Below, piece after piece: positions 26,191 to 36,304 of a DNA stretch of 64,000 bases. Source of the DNA: Streptomyces barringtoniae (lineage in GTDB: Bacteria; Actinomycetota; Actinomycetes; Streptomycetales; Streptomycetaceae); the NCBI RefSeq assembly GCF_020819595.1, contig NZ_JAJHNP010000014.1, positions 124,001-188,000 on the forward strand. The letters are read 5' to 3'. A program made the position numbers and the translations under genes. The notes under the pieces were generated by a model. That model made no database searches and was not told where the DNA came from. It saw nothing but the letters and a program-made list of their open reading frames with translations. Within the stretch, counting starts at the first letter, position 1. Every line of letters starts with the position of its first letter.

Positions 26191-27447
26191 GTGGTCGAGG
26201 AAACCCCCTGGCAGCAGGCCCTCCGCTACGCCAACCGCGCCAACCCGTACCCCTTCTACGAGGAACTCCGCAAAACGCCGGTGGCGCGGCAGCCGGACGG
26301 CACCTATGTCGTCAGCACCTACCGGGAGATCGTCGCGCTGCTCCACGACCCCCGGGTCAGTTCGGACCCACGAAAGTGCCCCGCCCCGGCCACGGTCCAG
26401 GCAGAGGGCTCGGCGGAGCCGATCAGGGAAGTGCTGAGCGAGCCGAACATCATTACGTGCGATCCACCCGAGCACGATCGGGATCGACGGATGATGATGC
26501 CGCACTTCGTCGGCCCCCCTCCTTCACCTCACTTGATCTCCGACCTGGAGCCCGAGATCCGCCGCATCGTCGACGGACTCCTGGACGACATGAAGGGCAA
26601 GAATCGGGTCGATGCCGTCGATGACTTCGCTTACCCCCTGCCGGTGACGGTGATCTGCAAGGTCTTGGGCGTGCCGCTGGAGGACGAGCCACGCTTCCAC
26701 CAGTGGATCGAGACCGCCCTGGACGCTTTGGACTTCGGCCCCGAGGCCACCTCCGAAGAGATCCGAAGCCGGCAAGCCGGGGGTCGACAGGCCGTGCGAG
26801 ACTTCGGGCAGTTTGCAGTCGAGCTGCTCGACAGGTACGCCCGGCAGCCCGGCCCCGGCATGCTCTCAGCATTGGTGAACGAGGACGGCCCGGAGGGACG
26901 GATGTCCAAGGGCGTCCTCGCGAGCAACGCCCTGCTCCTGATCTTCGCGGGACACGAAACCACGGTCAATCTCATCGCCCACAGTGTCCTCACCCTGCTG
27001 CGCCACCCCGACGCGCTCGAGAAGCTGCGGCGCCGGCCCGAGCTGATCGTGCCCGGGGTGGAGGAACTGCTGCGCTTCGAGTCGTCGGTGCAGTTCTGGC
27101 ACACTCGCTCCGCCGTGGAAGACATCGACATCGCCGGCACTACGATCCCGAAGGGGGCGCCGATCTTCCTGGCGTACGGCTCGGCGAACCGCGACCCGGA
27201 ACGGTTCACCGACCCCGACGCACTCGACCTCGAGCGTCGCGACAACCAGCACCTCGGGTTCAGTCAGGGCATCCACTTCTGCTTCGGCGCTCCGCTTGCG
27301 CGGCTCGAGGTCCAGGTCGCGGTCGGTTCGTTCGTCCGCCGGGTGCAGAATCCCCGGCTGGTCGAGGACCCGCCGCCGTACCGGCACAACCAGATCTTCC
27401 GCGGCCCGCGCCACGTCCTGGTCGACATCGACGGCATCCGCGACTAG
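26191..27447 (+). CDS. Cytochrome P450 monooxygenase
   Basis: 418 residues from GTG 26191, preceded by GAAGGAGGGGAG. All P450 landmarks are present: I-helix LLIFAGHETTVNLIAHSVLT near residue 253, ExxR in GVEELLRFESS, and heme loop HLGFSQGIHFCFGAPLARLE with the thiolate Cys near residue 362. It starts with NPYPFYEELRKTPVARQPDG. The operon provides its own ferredoxin and reductase, so it is a class I three-component system. The substrate is unknown; the alcohol dehydrogenase downstream suggested oxidation of an alcohol product before that gene broke. Confidence 0.95.
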   Translation: MVEETPWQQALRYANRANPYPFYEELRKTPVARQPDGTYVVSTYREIVALLHDPRVSSDPRKCPAPATVQAEGSAEPIREVLSEPNIITCDPPEHDRDRRMMMPHFVGPPPSPHLISDLEPEIRRIVDGLLDDMKGKNRVDAVDDFAYPLPVTVICKVLGVPLEDEPRFHQWIETALDALDFGPEATSEEIRSRQAGGRQAVRDFGQFAVELLDRYARQPGPGMLSALVNEDGPEGRMSKGVLASNALLLIFAGHETTVNLIAHSVLTLLRHPDALEKLRRRPELIVPGVEELLRFESSVQFWHTRSAVEDIDIAGTTIPKGAPIFLAYGSANRDPERFTDPDALDLERRDNQHLGFSQGIHFCFGAPLARLEVQVAVGSFVRRVQNPRLVEDPPPYRHNQIFRGPRHVLVDIDGIRD

Positions 27448-27472
27448 CCAGTGTCTGCGTGAAGGATCGCGA

Positions 27473-28509
27473 TGCGGGCTTTTCAACTCGTCGGATGGCG
27501 GCAACCGCCCGAGCTGCGCGAGGTGCGGGTGCCCGCGCCCGCGCCGGGGCAGGTCCTGGTGAAGGGGGGGTGCCGGTGCATGCCATTCCGATCTGCACAT
27601 CATGCAGGTACCCGCACCGCTACCCGGCTTCACACATCTGCCCTTCACGCTCGGCCATGAGAACGCGGGATGGGTGCAACGGCTGGGGCCCGGTGTTACC
27701 GGGTTCGCGCCGGGAGACCCTGTGATTGTCTACGGCTCCTGGGGCTGTGGGGTGTGCGCCAACTGTCGTCAGGGCCGGGAGAACTACTGCCAGAACCTCC
27801 GTGGTCAGGGCCCGGGCCTGGGAGGGGGCACGACGGCGGAATGGCCGAGTACCTGCTGGTCCCGGCGGCGCGACACCTCATTGCGCTGGGCACCCTTGAC
27901 CCCGCCAGGCCGCCCCGCTCAGCGACGCAGGACTGACCAGCTATCACGCCGTCAAACGGTCGCTGCACCTGCTGGGACCGGGCTCGACCGCCGTCGTGAT
28001 CGGGGCCGGCGGCCTGGGCCAGATGACCATCCAGATTCTGCGCGCGCTGAGCGCGGCGACCACCGTCGTCGCCGTGGACACCGACGCCGGCAAACTGGAA
28101 ACCGCCAAGCGCATGGGTGCCCACGAGGACTGCTCTCGGGCGACGAGACGATCGCGCGCATCAAGGACATCACGGCGCAGCAGGGCGCTCAGCTCGTGCT
28201 GGACATGGTCGGCATAGACCCGACGCTGCGGATGGCTGCACAGGTGGCCAGGACGCTCGGCCACCTGACCATCGTCGGCCTCGGCGGCGGAGCCCTCCCC
28301 GTCAACTTCTCCAGCCCGCAGCACGAGTGCTTGGTCGCCTCGCCCTACTGGGCTCGCTCCCCGAACTCATGGAAGTGATCACCCTCGCCCAGCAGGAAAA
28401 GATCACGATGCTGGTCGAGCACTTCCCCCTGCAACGCGCCGGCGCGGCCTACCAGCTCCTGCACGACGGCAAGATCCAGGGACGCGCCGTCATCACCCCC
28501 GAGGCATGA
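27473..28509 (+). pseudogene. Zn-dependent alcohol dehydrogenase, multiply frameshifted
   Basis: Successive frames give MRAFQLVGWRQPPELREVRV, FTLGHENAGWVQRLGPGVTG with VYGSWGCGVCANCRQGRENY (structural zinc cysteines), MAEYLLVPAARHLIALG, VVIGAGGLGQMTIQILRALS (NAD site), ITAQQGAQLVLDMVGIDPTL, and LMEVITLAQQEKITMLVEHF, then GRAVITPEA. Together they cover a whole medium-chain dehydrogenase of about 345 residues, but at least five frame changes separate them. The catalytic zinc ligand region near residue 40 is also damaged. It was the last gene of the P450 operon. So many shifts imply real decay and not a single sequencing error. Confidence 0.88.
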
Positions 28510-28756
28510 GTCCGACGTGTCAACCCGAACGGGACAGCAGGACATGTGCTGTGGCCGCTGGCGCGGGGCGGCCCGGGGAACTCCCATCCTGAGCTCCCGC
28601 CGAGGGGCTGTCCGGATGAGTAGCCGGAGGAGCTTGTGCGTGGAATACCTCCTGCGCCACACCCCCGCCCTCTCCAGCGAGCAACATGAGGCTGATCGGG
28701 TGACGATGGGAATAGACGAATGTGACGACGCTCGCTCCGAGAAGGAGGCAGGTGCC

Positions 28757-29434
28757 ATGACAGCTCCTTCACATTCCTCCGGCCCCGTTTCCCCACACGG
28801 CACCGAGCCGCAAGAGGGCCCCCTGACCGAAGGCATGGCAGCACTGGCGAACCTGGGCTGGCAGTTCCTGCTCACCATGGGCCTCGCCACCATCGCCCTG
28901 GGCGTCGTCGCGCTGGTCTGGCCCGGTGCGACGCTTCGCGTCGTCGGCGTGCTCTTCGGTGTCTACCTGCTTGCCACTGGTGTCTTCCAACTCGCCGCCG
29001 CCTTCGGCACCCACGTCCCCCGGCATCTTCGCGTACTGCACTTCATCACCGGCGCGGCCTCCATCCTGCTGGGACTGATCTGCTTCAAGGGCACCCTCGA
29101 GTCGATCTTTCTGCTCGCCCTGTGGATCGGCTTCAGCTGGCTCATGCGGGGCACCCTGGAGACGGTTGCCGCAGCCTCCGATCAGGCCATGCCGGGGCGC
29201 GGCTGGCACGTCGCCTTCGGCATCATCGGCACTATGGCCGGCATCGTGATGATCATCATGCCGTTCGCATCTATCGCGACACTCACACTGGTGGTGGGCG
29301 TCATGGCTATAGTTCTGGGCCTGACCGAGGTGGTCCGCGCCATCAGGACACGCGTCGAGCTCGGCCATCTCGCTCCCGGCACGGCCACCCAGCGGCGCCC
29401 TCTGTTCCACGCGCGTGCGCACCCCCAGCACTGA
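28757..29434 (+). CDS. HdeD-family membrane protein
   Basis: 225 residues from ATG 28757, with a perfect AAGGAGG eight bases before it. There are six hydrophobic spans (FLLTMGLATIALGVVALVWP; GVLFGVYLLATGVFQLAAAF; AASILLGLICFKG; IFLLALWIGFSWLMRGTLET; AFGIIGTMAGIVMIIMPFAS; LTLVVGVMAIVLGLTEVVRA), as in HdeD/DUF308 proteins linked to acid stress in enterobacteria. The role in actinobacteria is not established. It is monocistronic and intact. Confidence 0.88.
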   Translation: MTAPSHSSGPVSPHGTEPQEGPLTEGMAALANLGWQFLLTMGLATIALGVVALVWPGATLRVVGVLFGVYLLATGVFQLAAAFGTHVPRHLRVLHFITGAASILLGLICFKGTLESIFLLALWIGFSWLMRGTLETVAAASDQAMPGRGWHVAFGIIGTMAGIVMIIMPFASIATLTLVVGVMAIVLGLTEVVRAIRTRVELGHLAPGTATQRRPLFHARAHPQH

Positions 29435-29769
29435 TCGGCCGGCGGGGGGCGTTCTCGGGTATCGGCTCATCAGGGCCGTACTCACGTACCGCCCGAGTCA
29501 GGGGAGTGGAGAAGTCGTCCACGATGTGACCACCACCGCGGCGGCATCGGAGCTGCGCGGATCAGGGACCGAGCGCGCTGGGCATTCCTGCTCGGGCTGC
29601 TGAAGCACGAATAGCGTATGAGCGGCTCGAGTGACACGGGCAGGCTCGGCGAGCATGCGTCTGTTGGGTCTGCCTTGCGAGGGCGGATCACCGACTGCGT
29701 CGGCCGTAGAAGCCCGGCCGGCCGGAAAATGCCGAGTCGCACGGCGGACGGATGCGGGATTCCGGCGGA
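29435..29769. other. Intergenic, nothing supported
   Basis: 335 bases between the HdeD-like gene and the 3' end of the P-type ATPase gene (convergent). Short open frames occur without start signals. One frame ends RIRDRARWAFLLGLLKHE, possibly a gene remnant. No strong terminator hairpin was found. Confidence 0.4.
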
Positions 29770-32496
29770 TCAGGCAGATGGGGTCCGAGGAACGGGGGAG
29801 TGGGGAGACACGGTCGTGCCCGTCGGGTGCGGCCCCTTCACCGGCGGACGGCGGAGGGCTTGCCGGTGCGGCAGGCGGGTGACGGTGCTGAACCGTGCTG
29901 CGCGGCGGCGCAAATGCCGGTGGCCGGGAGCGGGTTCGGGGCGAGCGTGTGGCCCCGTGGTCCGGTAGAAGATCCGTTTGCCGAGCTCGACGAGGAGCAG
30001 GTAGACGACGACCATGGTAGCTACCGCGGCGAAGAAGGCAGTCGGTAGGGGCTGGAAGCCGAGGACGTGGGCCAGGGGAGTGGTCGGCAGGGCGGCGCCG
30101 AGCGCGACGACTCCCAGCGCGGTCAGTGTCAGAGGCAGGCTGGGGCGACTGCGCCAGAACGGTATGCGGCGGGTGCGGATGGCGAAGATCACCAGGGTCT
30201 GCGTGGCGAGGGACTCCACGAACCAGCCGGTGTGGAACTGGGCGGCGTCGGCGTGGAAGACGCCGAGCATCACGGCGAACGTGACGAAGTCGAACAGCGA
30301 ACTGATCGGCCCGAAACAGATCATGAACCGCCGGATGAAGGCGATGTCCCAGTGCGCGGGGCGGCGTACCTGCTCCTCGTCGACCTCGTCGGTGGGGATG
30401 GCGAGCTGACTGGTGTCGTACAACAGGTTGTTGAGCAGGATCTGGGACGGCAGCATCGGCAGGAAGGGCAGGAACAGCGAGGCTCCGGCCGCACTGAACA
30501 TGTTGCCGAAATTGCTGGACGTGCCCATCAGGACGTACTTGATCGTGTTGGCGAAGATGCGTCGCCCCTCGGCGACCCCGTCCGCCAAAACCCCGAGGTC
30601 CTTCTCCAGCAGGATCACGTCGGCCGCGTCCTTGGCCACGTCGGTGGCCGAATCCACCGAGATGCCCACGTCGGCGGCGTGCAGCGCGAGCGCGTCGTTG
30701 ACGCCGTCGCCGAGGAAGGCGACGTCGCCACCGGTCTTCCGCTGGATCCGCACGATGCGAGCCTTGTGCTCGGGGCTGACCCGGGCGAATACGGTGGTGT
30801 CGCGTATGGCTTCGGTGAGCCGCTCATCGTCCATGGCGTCCAGGTCGGTCCCGGTCAGCACGGCGGCGTCGGTCAGCCCCAAGTCCTGGCAGACCTTGGC
30901 GGCGACCGTGGGGTTGTCCCCGGTGACGATCTTCGTCGTGATGCCGAGCGCGTCCAGCTGCCCCAGAGCCTCGGCCGCGTCGGGTTTGGGCGGGTCACGG
31001 AAGACCAGCAGGCCGGCCAGGCGGAGGCCCCGCTCGTCGGCGGCACTGAGTGCGGTGGCCGGGTGGGCGGGCCGGGTCGCCACCGCGACCACCCGGTTCC
31101 CGGCGGCGAACTCCGCGTCCAGCGCCCCGCGGACCGGCTCGGGGACCTCCGCGCAGCGTTCCAGTACCGTCTCCGGAGCGCCCTTCGTGATGAGCAGGGT
31201 GTCACCGGCGGGATCGGTGACGGTGACGGAGACCATCCGCCGCTCATGGTCGAAGGGCAGGACGCCGACCCGCTTCCAGCCGCTGAGCACCGGGCGCTGG
31301 GCGGCGGCGGCCGGTGAGTCCCACAGGGCGTCGTCGAGCGGGTTTCCGCCCACCGGCCGGCCTTGGCCGTCCACGTCCGATTCGGTGCACAGCAGTCCCC
31401 GGTGCAGCACGTCCTCTGCCGAGGTGCCGGGGACGGGTACGGCCCGCATGAAGTCGATGCGGCCCTGGGTGAGGGTTCCCGTCTTGTCGGTGAACAGCAC
31501 ATCGACGTCGCCGAGATCCTCGATGCACACCAGCCGTTTGACCAGTACCTTGCGCCGGCTCATCCGCCGGGAGCCGGCGGCGAGGCTGGTGGAGACGACC
31601 GCGGGCAGCAGTTGCGGGGTGATGCCGACCGCGATGGCAAGAGAGAACAGCAGTGCATCGATGAGCGGCTTGTGCAGTGCGACGTTGATGATGAAGATCG
31701 ATGTGGTCAGTGCCCCGGCGACGTAGACCAGGAGCATGGAGAAGCGGCGCAGACCCACCTGGAACTCGGTCTCCAGCTGGTGTCCGCTCAGGCCGGCGGC
31801 GATCTTCCCGAACTCGGCTTCGGCACCGGTGGCGACCACGACACCGCGGCCGCTTCCAGCGTGCACCACCGTGCCCATCAGGGCGCAGCCGGACAGGTCC
31901 GCCAGCGCCGTGCCGGCCGGCACGGCCGCGGTGTCCTTCGCGACCGGCAACGACTCGCCGGTCAGCACCGACTCGCTGCACTCGAGCCCGGCTGCCTGAA
32001 GCAGCCGTAGGTCCGCGGGCACGATGTCGCCGAGCCGCAGCTCGACCACATCACCCGGCACCAGGGTGGTGACCTCCACCTCCTGTGGTCGCCCGTCGCG
32101 CAGTACGACCGCGCGGTGCCGGATCTTCGCGTGCAGCGACTGGGCGGTCTTCTCCGCCCGGAACTCGTTGACGAAGCCCAGGCCGACGGAGAGCGCGACG
32201 ATCACCGCGATGATCATGGCGTCGCTGCGCTCCCCGACGAAGTACGACACGACGGCCGCGGCCAGCAGCAGGCCGAGCAGTGGGGACCGCAGCTGATGCC
32301 ACAGCACCAGCCACGCCCGAGCTCGGTGGGAGTGGACGGCGTTCGGGCCCCAGCGCTTCAGCCGTCTTGCCGCCTCCTCCGACGACAGGCCGCCTTCCGG
32401 CACCTGGAGATCACGGAGCACCTGCGCGGTGGGCAGGGCGGCCGCCGAGACGGCACGCCCCCCGGCCACCAGCCTCGCTCCGACAGTGGTCACCAT
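29770..32496 (-). CDS. mgtA: Magnesium-type P-type ATPase
   Basis: About 908 residues from ATG 32496 (MVTTVGARLVAGGRAVSAAA). P-type motifs in order: cation ATPase N-domain (GLSSEEAARRLKRWGPNAV), TGES in ECSESVLTGESLPVAKDTAA, phosphorylation site DVLFTDKTGTLTQGRI, KGAPETVLERC, and hinge VAFLGDGVNDALALHAADVG. The C-terminal membrane domain (SSNFGNMFSAAGASLFLPFL, LLNNLLYDTSQLAIPTDEVD) is characteristic of MgtA/MgtB importers. The last 45 residues (RRAARFSTVTRLPHRQ) are a basic extension not usual for the family. Transcription is convergent with the HdeD-like gene. Confidence 0.92.
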   Translation of the reverse strand: MVTTVGARLVAGGRAVSAAALPTAQVLRDLQVPEGGLSSEEAARRLKRWGPNAVHSHRARAWLVLWHQLRSPLLGLLLAAAVVSYFVGERSDAMIIAVIVALSVGLGFVNEFRAEKTAQSLHAKIRHRAVVLRDGRPQEVEVTTLVPGDVVELRLGDIVPADLRLLQAAGLECSESVLTGESLPVAKDTAAVPAGTALADLSGCALMGTVVHAGSGRGVVVATGAEAEFGKIAAGLSGHQLETEFQVGLRRFSMLLVYVAGALTTSIFIINVALHKPLIDALLFSLAIAVGITPQLLPAVVSTSLAAGSRRMSRRKVLVKRLVCIEDLGDVDVLFTDKTGTLTQGRIDFMRAVPVPGTSAEDVLHRGLLCTESDVDGQGRPVGGNPLDDALWDSPAAAAQRPVLSGWKRVGVLPFDHERRMVSVTVTDPAGDTLLITKGAPETVLERCAEVPEPVRGALDAEFAAGNRVVAVATRPAHPATALSAADERGLRLAGLLVFRDPPKPDAAEALGQLDALGITTKIVTGDNPTVAAKVCQDLGLTDAAVLTGTDLDAMDDERLTEAIRDTTVFARVSPEHKARIVRIQRKTGGDVAFLGDGVNDALALHAADVGISVDSATDVAKDAADVILLEKDLGVLADGVAEGRRIFANTIKYVLMGTSSNFGNMFSAAGASLFLPFLPMLPSQILLNNLLYDTSQLAIPTDEVDEEQVRRPAHWDIAFIRRFMICFGPISSLFDFVTFAVMLGVFHADAAQFHTGWFVESLATQTLVIFAIRTRRIPFWRSRPSLPLTLTALGVVALGAALPTTPLAHVLGFQPLPTAFFAAVATMVVVYLLLVELGKRIFYRTTGPHARPEPAPGHRHLRRRAARFSTVTRLPHRQALRRPPVKGPHPTGTTVSPHSPVPRTPSA

Positions 32497-32711
32497 CAGC
32501 GCCCACCGCCCGGGCGTGTGCCCTCGCGCACAGGGAAACACGCATGGCTGAATGAACGTTCGACAGTGCTGAGCGGACGGGAGAACGGGCCCGCGCCCGG
32601 ATCATCTGGCAGTAGCCTCACCATCCCACCCTCCGCCCTTCACCGGTCACCCCCCATGGGCCGTCGGGCCCTGTCTCCGGGACCTGCTGCCCACCATGCA
32701 GCGTGCTCCGG

Positions 32712-33704
32712 TCAGTCGGTGTGACGGCCATGAGACCGCCCGACGAGTGAGGCCGCCCGCTGGACGACGGCCCATCCCGGCGGCCGCCGTCCGGTGGGCG
32801 CGACGCCCGGCCGATGGCGGGGAACCCATACTCGAAGCGTTCGGGGACTGATCCGGCACCGTACGGGAGTGCGCAGGGTGACGGCTTCGCCGTCCAGCCC
32901 GGCGGCGACGACCGGGGGGTCGGCGTGGATGACGACGTCGTCGGGTGTCGCCAGACGGGTCAGCCCGTGCATCTGCCCGCTTCGCAGCCTGGCGGCTGTT
33001 TCGGCGGGTGTCTCCGCCCTGGCGGCCAGTACTCCCAGGAGTCCGGAGTCGAGCTGCGCACGCCTGTCGAGCCCGGCTGGGTCGTCGATCTGGTAGGGGT
33101 TGTTGCTCACCAGAACGGCGTCCGGCCGGTCCACGGTGAGCAGCCCTGTGCGTACCACCAGCTCCGGACCCTGGTGGCGGGCCAGGAATTCCGGGAGGAT
33201 CCGTACCATCGTGCCGATCTTGTCCTCCCGGTAGGCGGGGTCCTGCACCAGGGCGGCGTACGCTCCGAACGACACATTGTTGACGAATGCCCGCTCGCCT
33301 GCGTACCCGAGATCCACGCGCAGCTCGACGCCGTCCCTGAGGGCCTCCAGCGCGGCCGAAGGGTCCTCACGGTTCAGGCCGAGATCCATCGCGAAGTGGT
33401 TGCGGGTGCCCGCCGGAATGACCATGAACGGCAGGCCGCTTTCCGCGGCCACCTCGGCGACGAGTGCCTGCGTGCCGTCTCCACCGGCCACCCCGAGCAG
33501 ATCCGCACCGTCGTCCACGGCGCGTCGCGCGACAGTCGCCAGGTCCTGGGGCCGGGAATGATCGATCAGGAAAACCTGAGCTCCGTACGCACGGGCGCGT
33601 TCCGCGATCCGGAACCGGCTCGCCTTCCCTCCCCCTGAATGCGGGTTCACGATCAGATAGGGCCGTCGCGCGCCGGTCGCCGGTCGCGACGCGTTCTCAG
33701 TCAC
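32712..33704 (-). CDS. Diacylglycerol/lipid kinase family protein
   Basis: 330 residues from GTG 33704 (VTENASRPATGARRPYLIVN). The kinase catalytic fold is clear: PHSGGGKA for phosphate binding, LLGVAGGDGTQALVAEVAAE (the GGDGT motif), VIPAGTRNHFAMDLGL, and NNVSFGAYAALV. This is the DagK/YegS family, which phosphorylates lipids or acts in lipid-linked signalling. The open frame extends 125 codons further upstream but that part has no family character. It lies upstream of, and in the same direction as, the Mg ATPase, with a 215-base gap. Confidence 0.85.
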   Translation of the reverse strand: MTENASRPATGARRPYLIVNPHSGGGKASRFRIAERARAYGAQVFLIDHSRPQDLATVARRAVDDGADLLGVAGGDGTQALVAEVAAESGLPFMVIPAGTRNHFAMDLGLNREDPSAALEALRDGVELRVDLGYAGERAFVNNVSFGAYAALVQDPAYREDKIGTMVRILPEFLARHQGPELVVRTGLLTVDRPDAVLVSNNPYQIDDPAGLDRRAQLDSGLLGVLAARAETPAETAARLRSGQMHGLTRLATPDDVVIHADPPVVAAGLDGEAVTLRTPVRCRISPRTLRVWVPRHRPGVAPTGRRPPGWAVVQRAASLVGRSHGRHTD

Positions 33705-34470
33705 GGCATGTACCGGCAAGCCGCATGCATCGGCCCGGCGCACATCACAGGCGACAGCAGGGCTGCCGCGAACACACCCGCAGCTGGCGGCGCCGTCCCC
33801 CACCGGGCCGACGCTCCGGCGATCCCACGTGTGGCCACCGTCACCATGACACTTCCTTCGACAGTCGCGGCCTACGGCACCAGCTTGCAGCGGGGCCTGA
33901 GCATCCGCACTTGGGACGTAGGTGGTCGACCCGCCACCGTCGTTGATCCACCGTGCCATGGACGGGTCCCCGCAACGCGTCCACCGCCGCCGCCGGACCC
34001 CCGCCTCTCCCGTCCTGCGTGCCCGGGGGTCGGACGGCCCACGGATCAGGATGTGGATGAGCCACGGAAGCACGCTCACACAGAGGGTTCGCTACCGCTC
34101 CCACTGCACGGCATCAGCCACCAGGCCAGCGCCTGGGGTGATGAGCGGCAAGCCCTTGAAGTGCTCCGCGGCCTGCTCGGTCGAGATGTTCAGGTGCCGA
34201 CCGACATGGGCACGATCTCCTACCGTGGTGCCCACTTCAGCCGCGGCGTACAGATGAGAGCTCGGGGCCTTCTCCAGCGCCGACCGATCGAGGCGGCCAA
34301 TGCGCAAGGCGTGACCGGCCTCCCAGCGGTTGGTGTCAGCCGCCGTAGCCGGACACGGCCGCCTCGGTGGCGCTCCACGGGGGATGGGCGAGGCATCCGC
34401 TGGTTGTGTCCACCTACTCCCATGTCGGCCGGCGGCGACTTGGCGCAGCCCGTGTCAGAGGCCGGCACGT
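33705..34470. other. Intergenic stretch with an epimerase scrap
   Basis: Between the lipid kinase and the AI-2E-type transporter, which are divergent. Only the fragment at 34092-34240 is recognisable; the rest shows no supported gene and presumably holds both promoters. Confidence 0.4.
34092..34240 (-). pseudogene. NAD-dependent epimerase C-terminal scrap
   Basis: The frame ending at 34092 reads VGRHLNISTEQAAEHFKGLP, then LITPGAGLVADAVQWER. This resembles the C-terminus of NAD(P)-binding epimerases (IGRHLNxPVxSxxxEQAAEHF ... LGW). Only about 45 residues survive. Confidence 0.4.
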
Positions 34471-35655
34471 GTGACAACGCAGGGAGATCACGTCCCTCCG
34501 AGCGATGAGGGCTCCTCGTTTCCCGAGACTGCGGCTGGGCACCCAGTGCCCATGGCGACGCGTCCAGTTCCGGTGCGAACCATCCTCGCCACCATCGGTC
34601 TGGTACTCGCCACCTACGTCGTACTCGAGTTGGTGGTGCAGGCTCGCCGGGTCTTGATCTGGGCGGTCATCGCGTTGTTCTTGGCCGTCTCCCTTCATCC
34701 CGTGGTCGAGGCGCTGCAACGACGGGTGCCGCGGTGCCGACGGTCGGTTGCCACCTTGCTGGTCTTTCTGGCCGCGGCCGCGGCCGTTGGCGCGGTGGTC
34801 GCCCTGTTCGTCATCCCCCTGGCTCAGGAAGGAAGCCGGTTCGCCGGTCGTCTGCCCGTGATGATCAGGGACGCCCGGGCCGGCCGCGGGCCAGTCGGTA
34901 ACCTGCTGGAGCGGACCCATGCTCTGCGGTATGTACAGCGGCATCAGGCGCAGATTCGCGCGTTCACCACCGGGCTGAGCAGGCCTGCCTTGAGGTTCAT
35001 CCGCAGTGCTACGACCACCGTGACAGGCGCTCTCACCATTTTTGTCCTGGCCTATCTGATGGTGTTGGAGGGCCCCAAGACGATAGATCGGTCCCTGGCG
35101 CTCGTGGACGAGGCGCCCGCGGCCCGCATACGCCGCGTCGGGGCCGCATGCGCCCGTACTGTCAACGGCTACCTGACCGGAAACTTGCTGATCAGCGTCA
35201 TCTGCGGGCTCCTGACCTACGTGGTGCTGCTGGTTTCCGGAGTGCCGTTCGCCGGCCTGCTGGCCCTCTTCGTCGCCGTGACCGACCTCATTCCCTTGGT
35301 GGGGGCCACCATAGGGGCTGTCGTCGCCTCCTCAGTAGCGTTCGTTCATTCCTTGCCGGCCGGTATCGGAGCCATCGTCTTCTTCATCGTCTATCAGCAG
35401 GCCGAAAACCACCTCTTGCAACCGGTCATCCTGTCTCGAACGGTCAAACTCAACCCCCTCACCGTGCTGCTGGCCATCCTGATCGCTGCCGAAGTCGCCG
35501 GGATACTCGGTGCCCTGCTGGCGATTCCCGTCACCGGCATCATCCAAGTCGTCCTCGGTGACATCTGGGCTCACCGCGGCGGTCGGCGGCTGGGGCTGCC
35601 GATGCGGCCAGACAACAGCCCCGCGAACGCCGACCGGTCCGACGCCGCCGAATGA
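34471..35655 (+). CDS. AI-2E family transporter (PerM/TqsA-like)
   Basis: 394 residues from GTG 34471, with GAGG nine bases upstream; ATG 34552 (MATRPVPVRTILATIGLVLA) is a possible shorter start. Family features: two spans near the N-terminus (VLELVVQARRVLIWAVIALF), a central region ARAGRGPVGNLLERTHALRY, and the conserved C-terminal block ALFVAVTDLIPLVGATIGAV with YQQAENHLLQPVILSRTVKL and GILGALLAIPVTGIIQVVLG. About eight spans in total. Substrates are uncertain; members of the family have been linked to autoinducer export and sodium-dependent transport. It is monocistronic. Confidence 0.9.
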   Translation: MTTQGDHVPPSDEGSSFPETAAGHPVPMATRPVPVRTILATIGLVLATYVVLELVVQARRVLIWAVIALFLAVSLHPVVEALQRRVPRCRRSVATLLVFLAAAAAVGAVVALFVIPLAQEGSRFAGRLPVMIRDARAGRGPVGNLLERTHALRYVQRHQAQIRAFTTGLSRPALRFIRSATTTVTGALTIFVLAYLMVLEGPKTIDRSLALVDEAPAARIRRVGAACARTVNGYLTGNLLISVICGLLTYVVLLVSGVPFAGLLALFVAVTDLIPLVGATIGAVVASSVAFVHSLPAGIGAIVFFIVYQQAENHLLQPVILSRTVKLNPLTVLLAILIAAEVAGILGALLAIPVTGIIQVVLGDIWAHRGGRRLGLPMRPDNSPANADRSDAAE

Positions 35656-35821
35656 CCGCAGTACGGAATCCGGCCGCCATAAGGCAGCGCTTAGTTGTCC
35701 CAGGTCAGGTCAGGCCGGGCGCTGCTACGTGACCTCCAACCAGGTACCGAAGCAACGTGAGTGGATGTTCCACGGCGTCATCGACTGCCGTACCACCTCA
35801 CAGCTAAAGAACAAGCTTTCA

Positions 35822-35995
35822 CTAGCTGTAATGACCCGCAGGGTTCTTGACGCGGCTGATGGGTGGTTGGCCGTCGAGTGCGGTATGGCACCGGTGGTAG
35901 TTGTAGGTGTGGAGGAAGTCCGTCAGGGCTTCGGTGCATTCGGCATGGCTGGAGTACGGGCGCACGTACGCCCATTCGTCGAGCAGGGTGCGATT
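35822..35995 (-). pseudogene. IS481-family transposase C-terminal fragment
   Basis: It reads NRTLLDEWAYVRPYSSHAEC, TEALTDFLHTYNYHRCHTAL, DGQPPISRVKNPAGHYS, the rve-domain end with the last acidic region of IS481-type transposases. Everything upstream is lost at a junction with an IS5 scrap. Confidence 0.8.
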
Positions 35996-36006
35996 TACAC
36001 CGTGTC

Positions 36007-36177
36007 CTATGTGGTGAGTTTGAGGAGTCGTTTGTAGCAGCTGAGGGCTGCGGCGAGGCCGAGAAAGGCGAGGTAGTTGCGGGGATGGCGTTCGTAGCGA
36101 GGGCTGGGCCTGCGGTAGCCGCTGAGCCAGGAGATGGTGCGTTCGATGACCCAGTGGTGTCGCCCACGCTGGTCGCG
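36007..36177 (-). pseudogene. IS5-family transposase C-terminal fragment
   Basis: The frame ending at TAG 36007 reads RDQRGRHHWVIERTISWLSG, then YRRPSPRYERHPRNYLAFLG, AALSCYKRLLKL. This includes the last catalytic Glu (WVIERT) of the IS4/IS5 DDE fold. It directly abuts the IS481 scrap, a fusion of two dead elements. Confidence 0.8.
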
Positions 36178-36304
36178 GGCGGCAGCCTGCGGGGTAGATC
36201 GTCCGGCAGCGGTCGACTCCTAGGTTCGTTGGCACGAGCAAGGCGGGGAGGACCCCGGCTAGCACACGCACCGACGAAAACGACACCACCACTTGAGGAG
36301 GCGC

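Noticed and set aside
24727..28509. A complete secondary-metabolite biosynthetic cluster around the P450
   Set aside because: No PKS, NRPS, terpene cyclase or tailoring genes flank it; only the redox partners and a dead dehydrogenase.
30067..31726. Two long plus-strand frames opposite the P-type ATPase
   Set aside because: Antisense shadows; the minus strand shows all P-type ATPase motifs.
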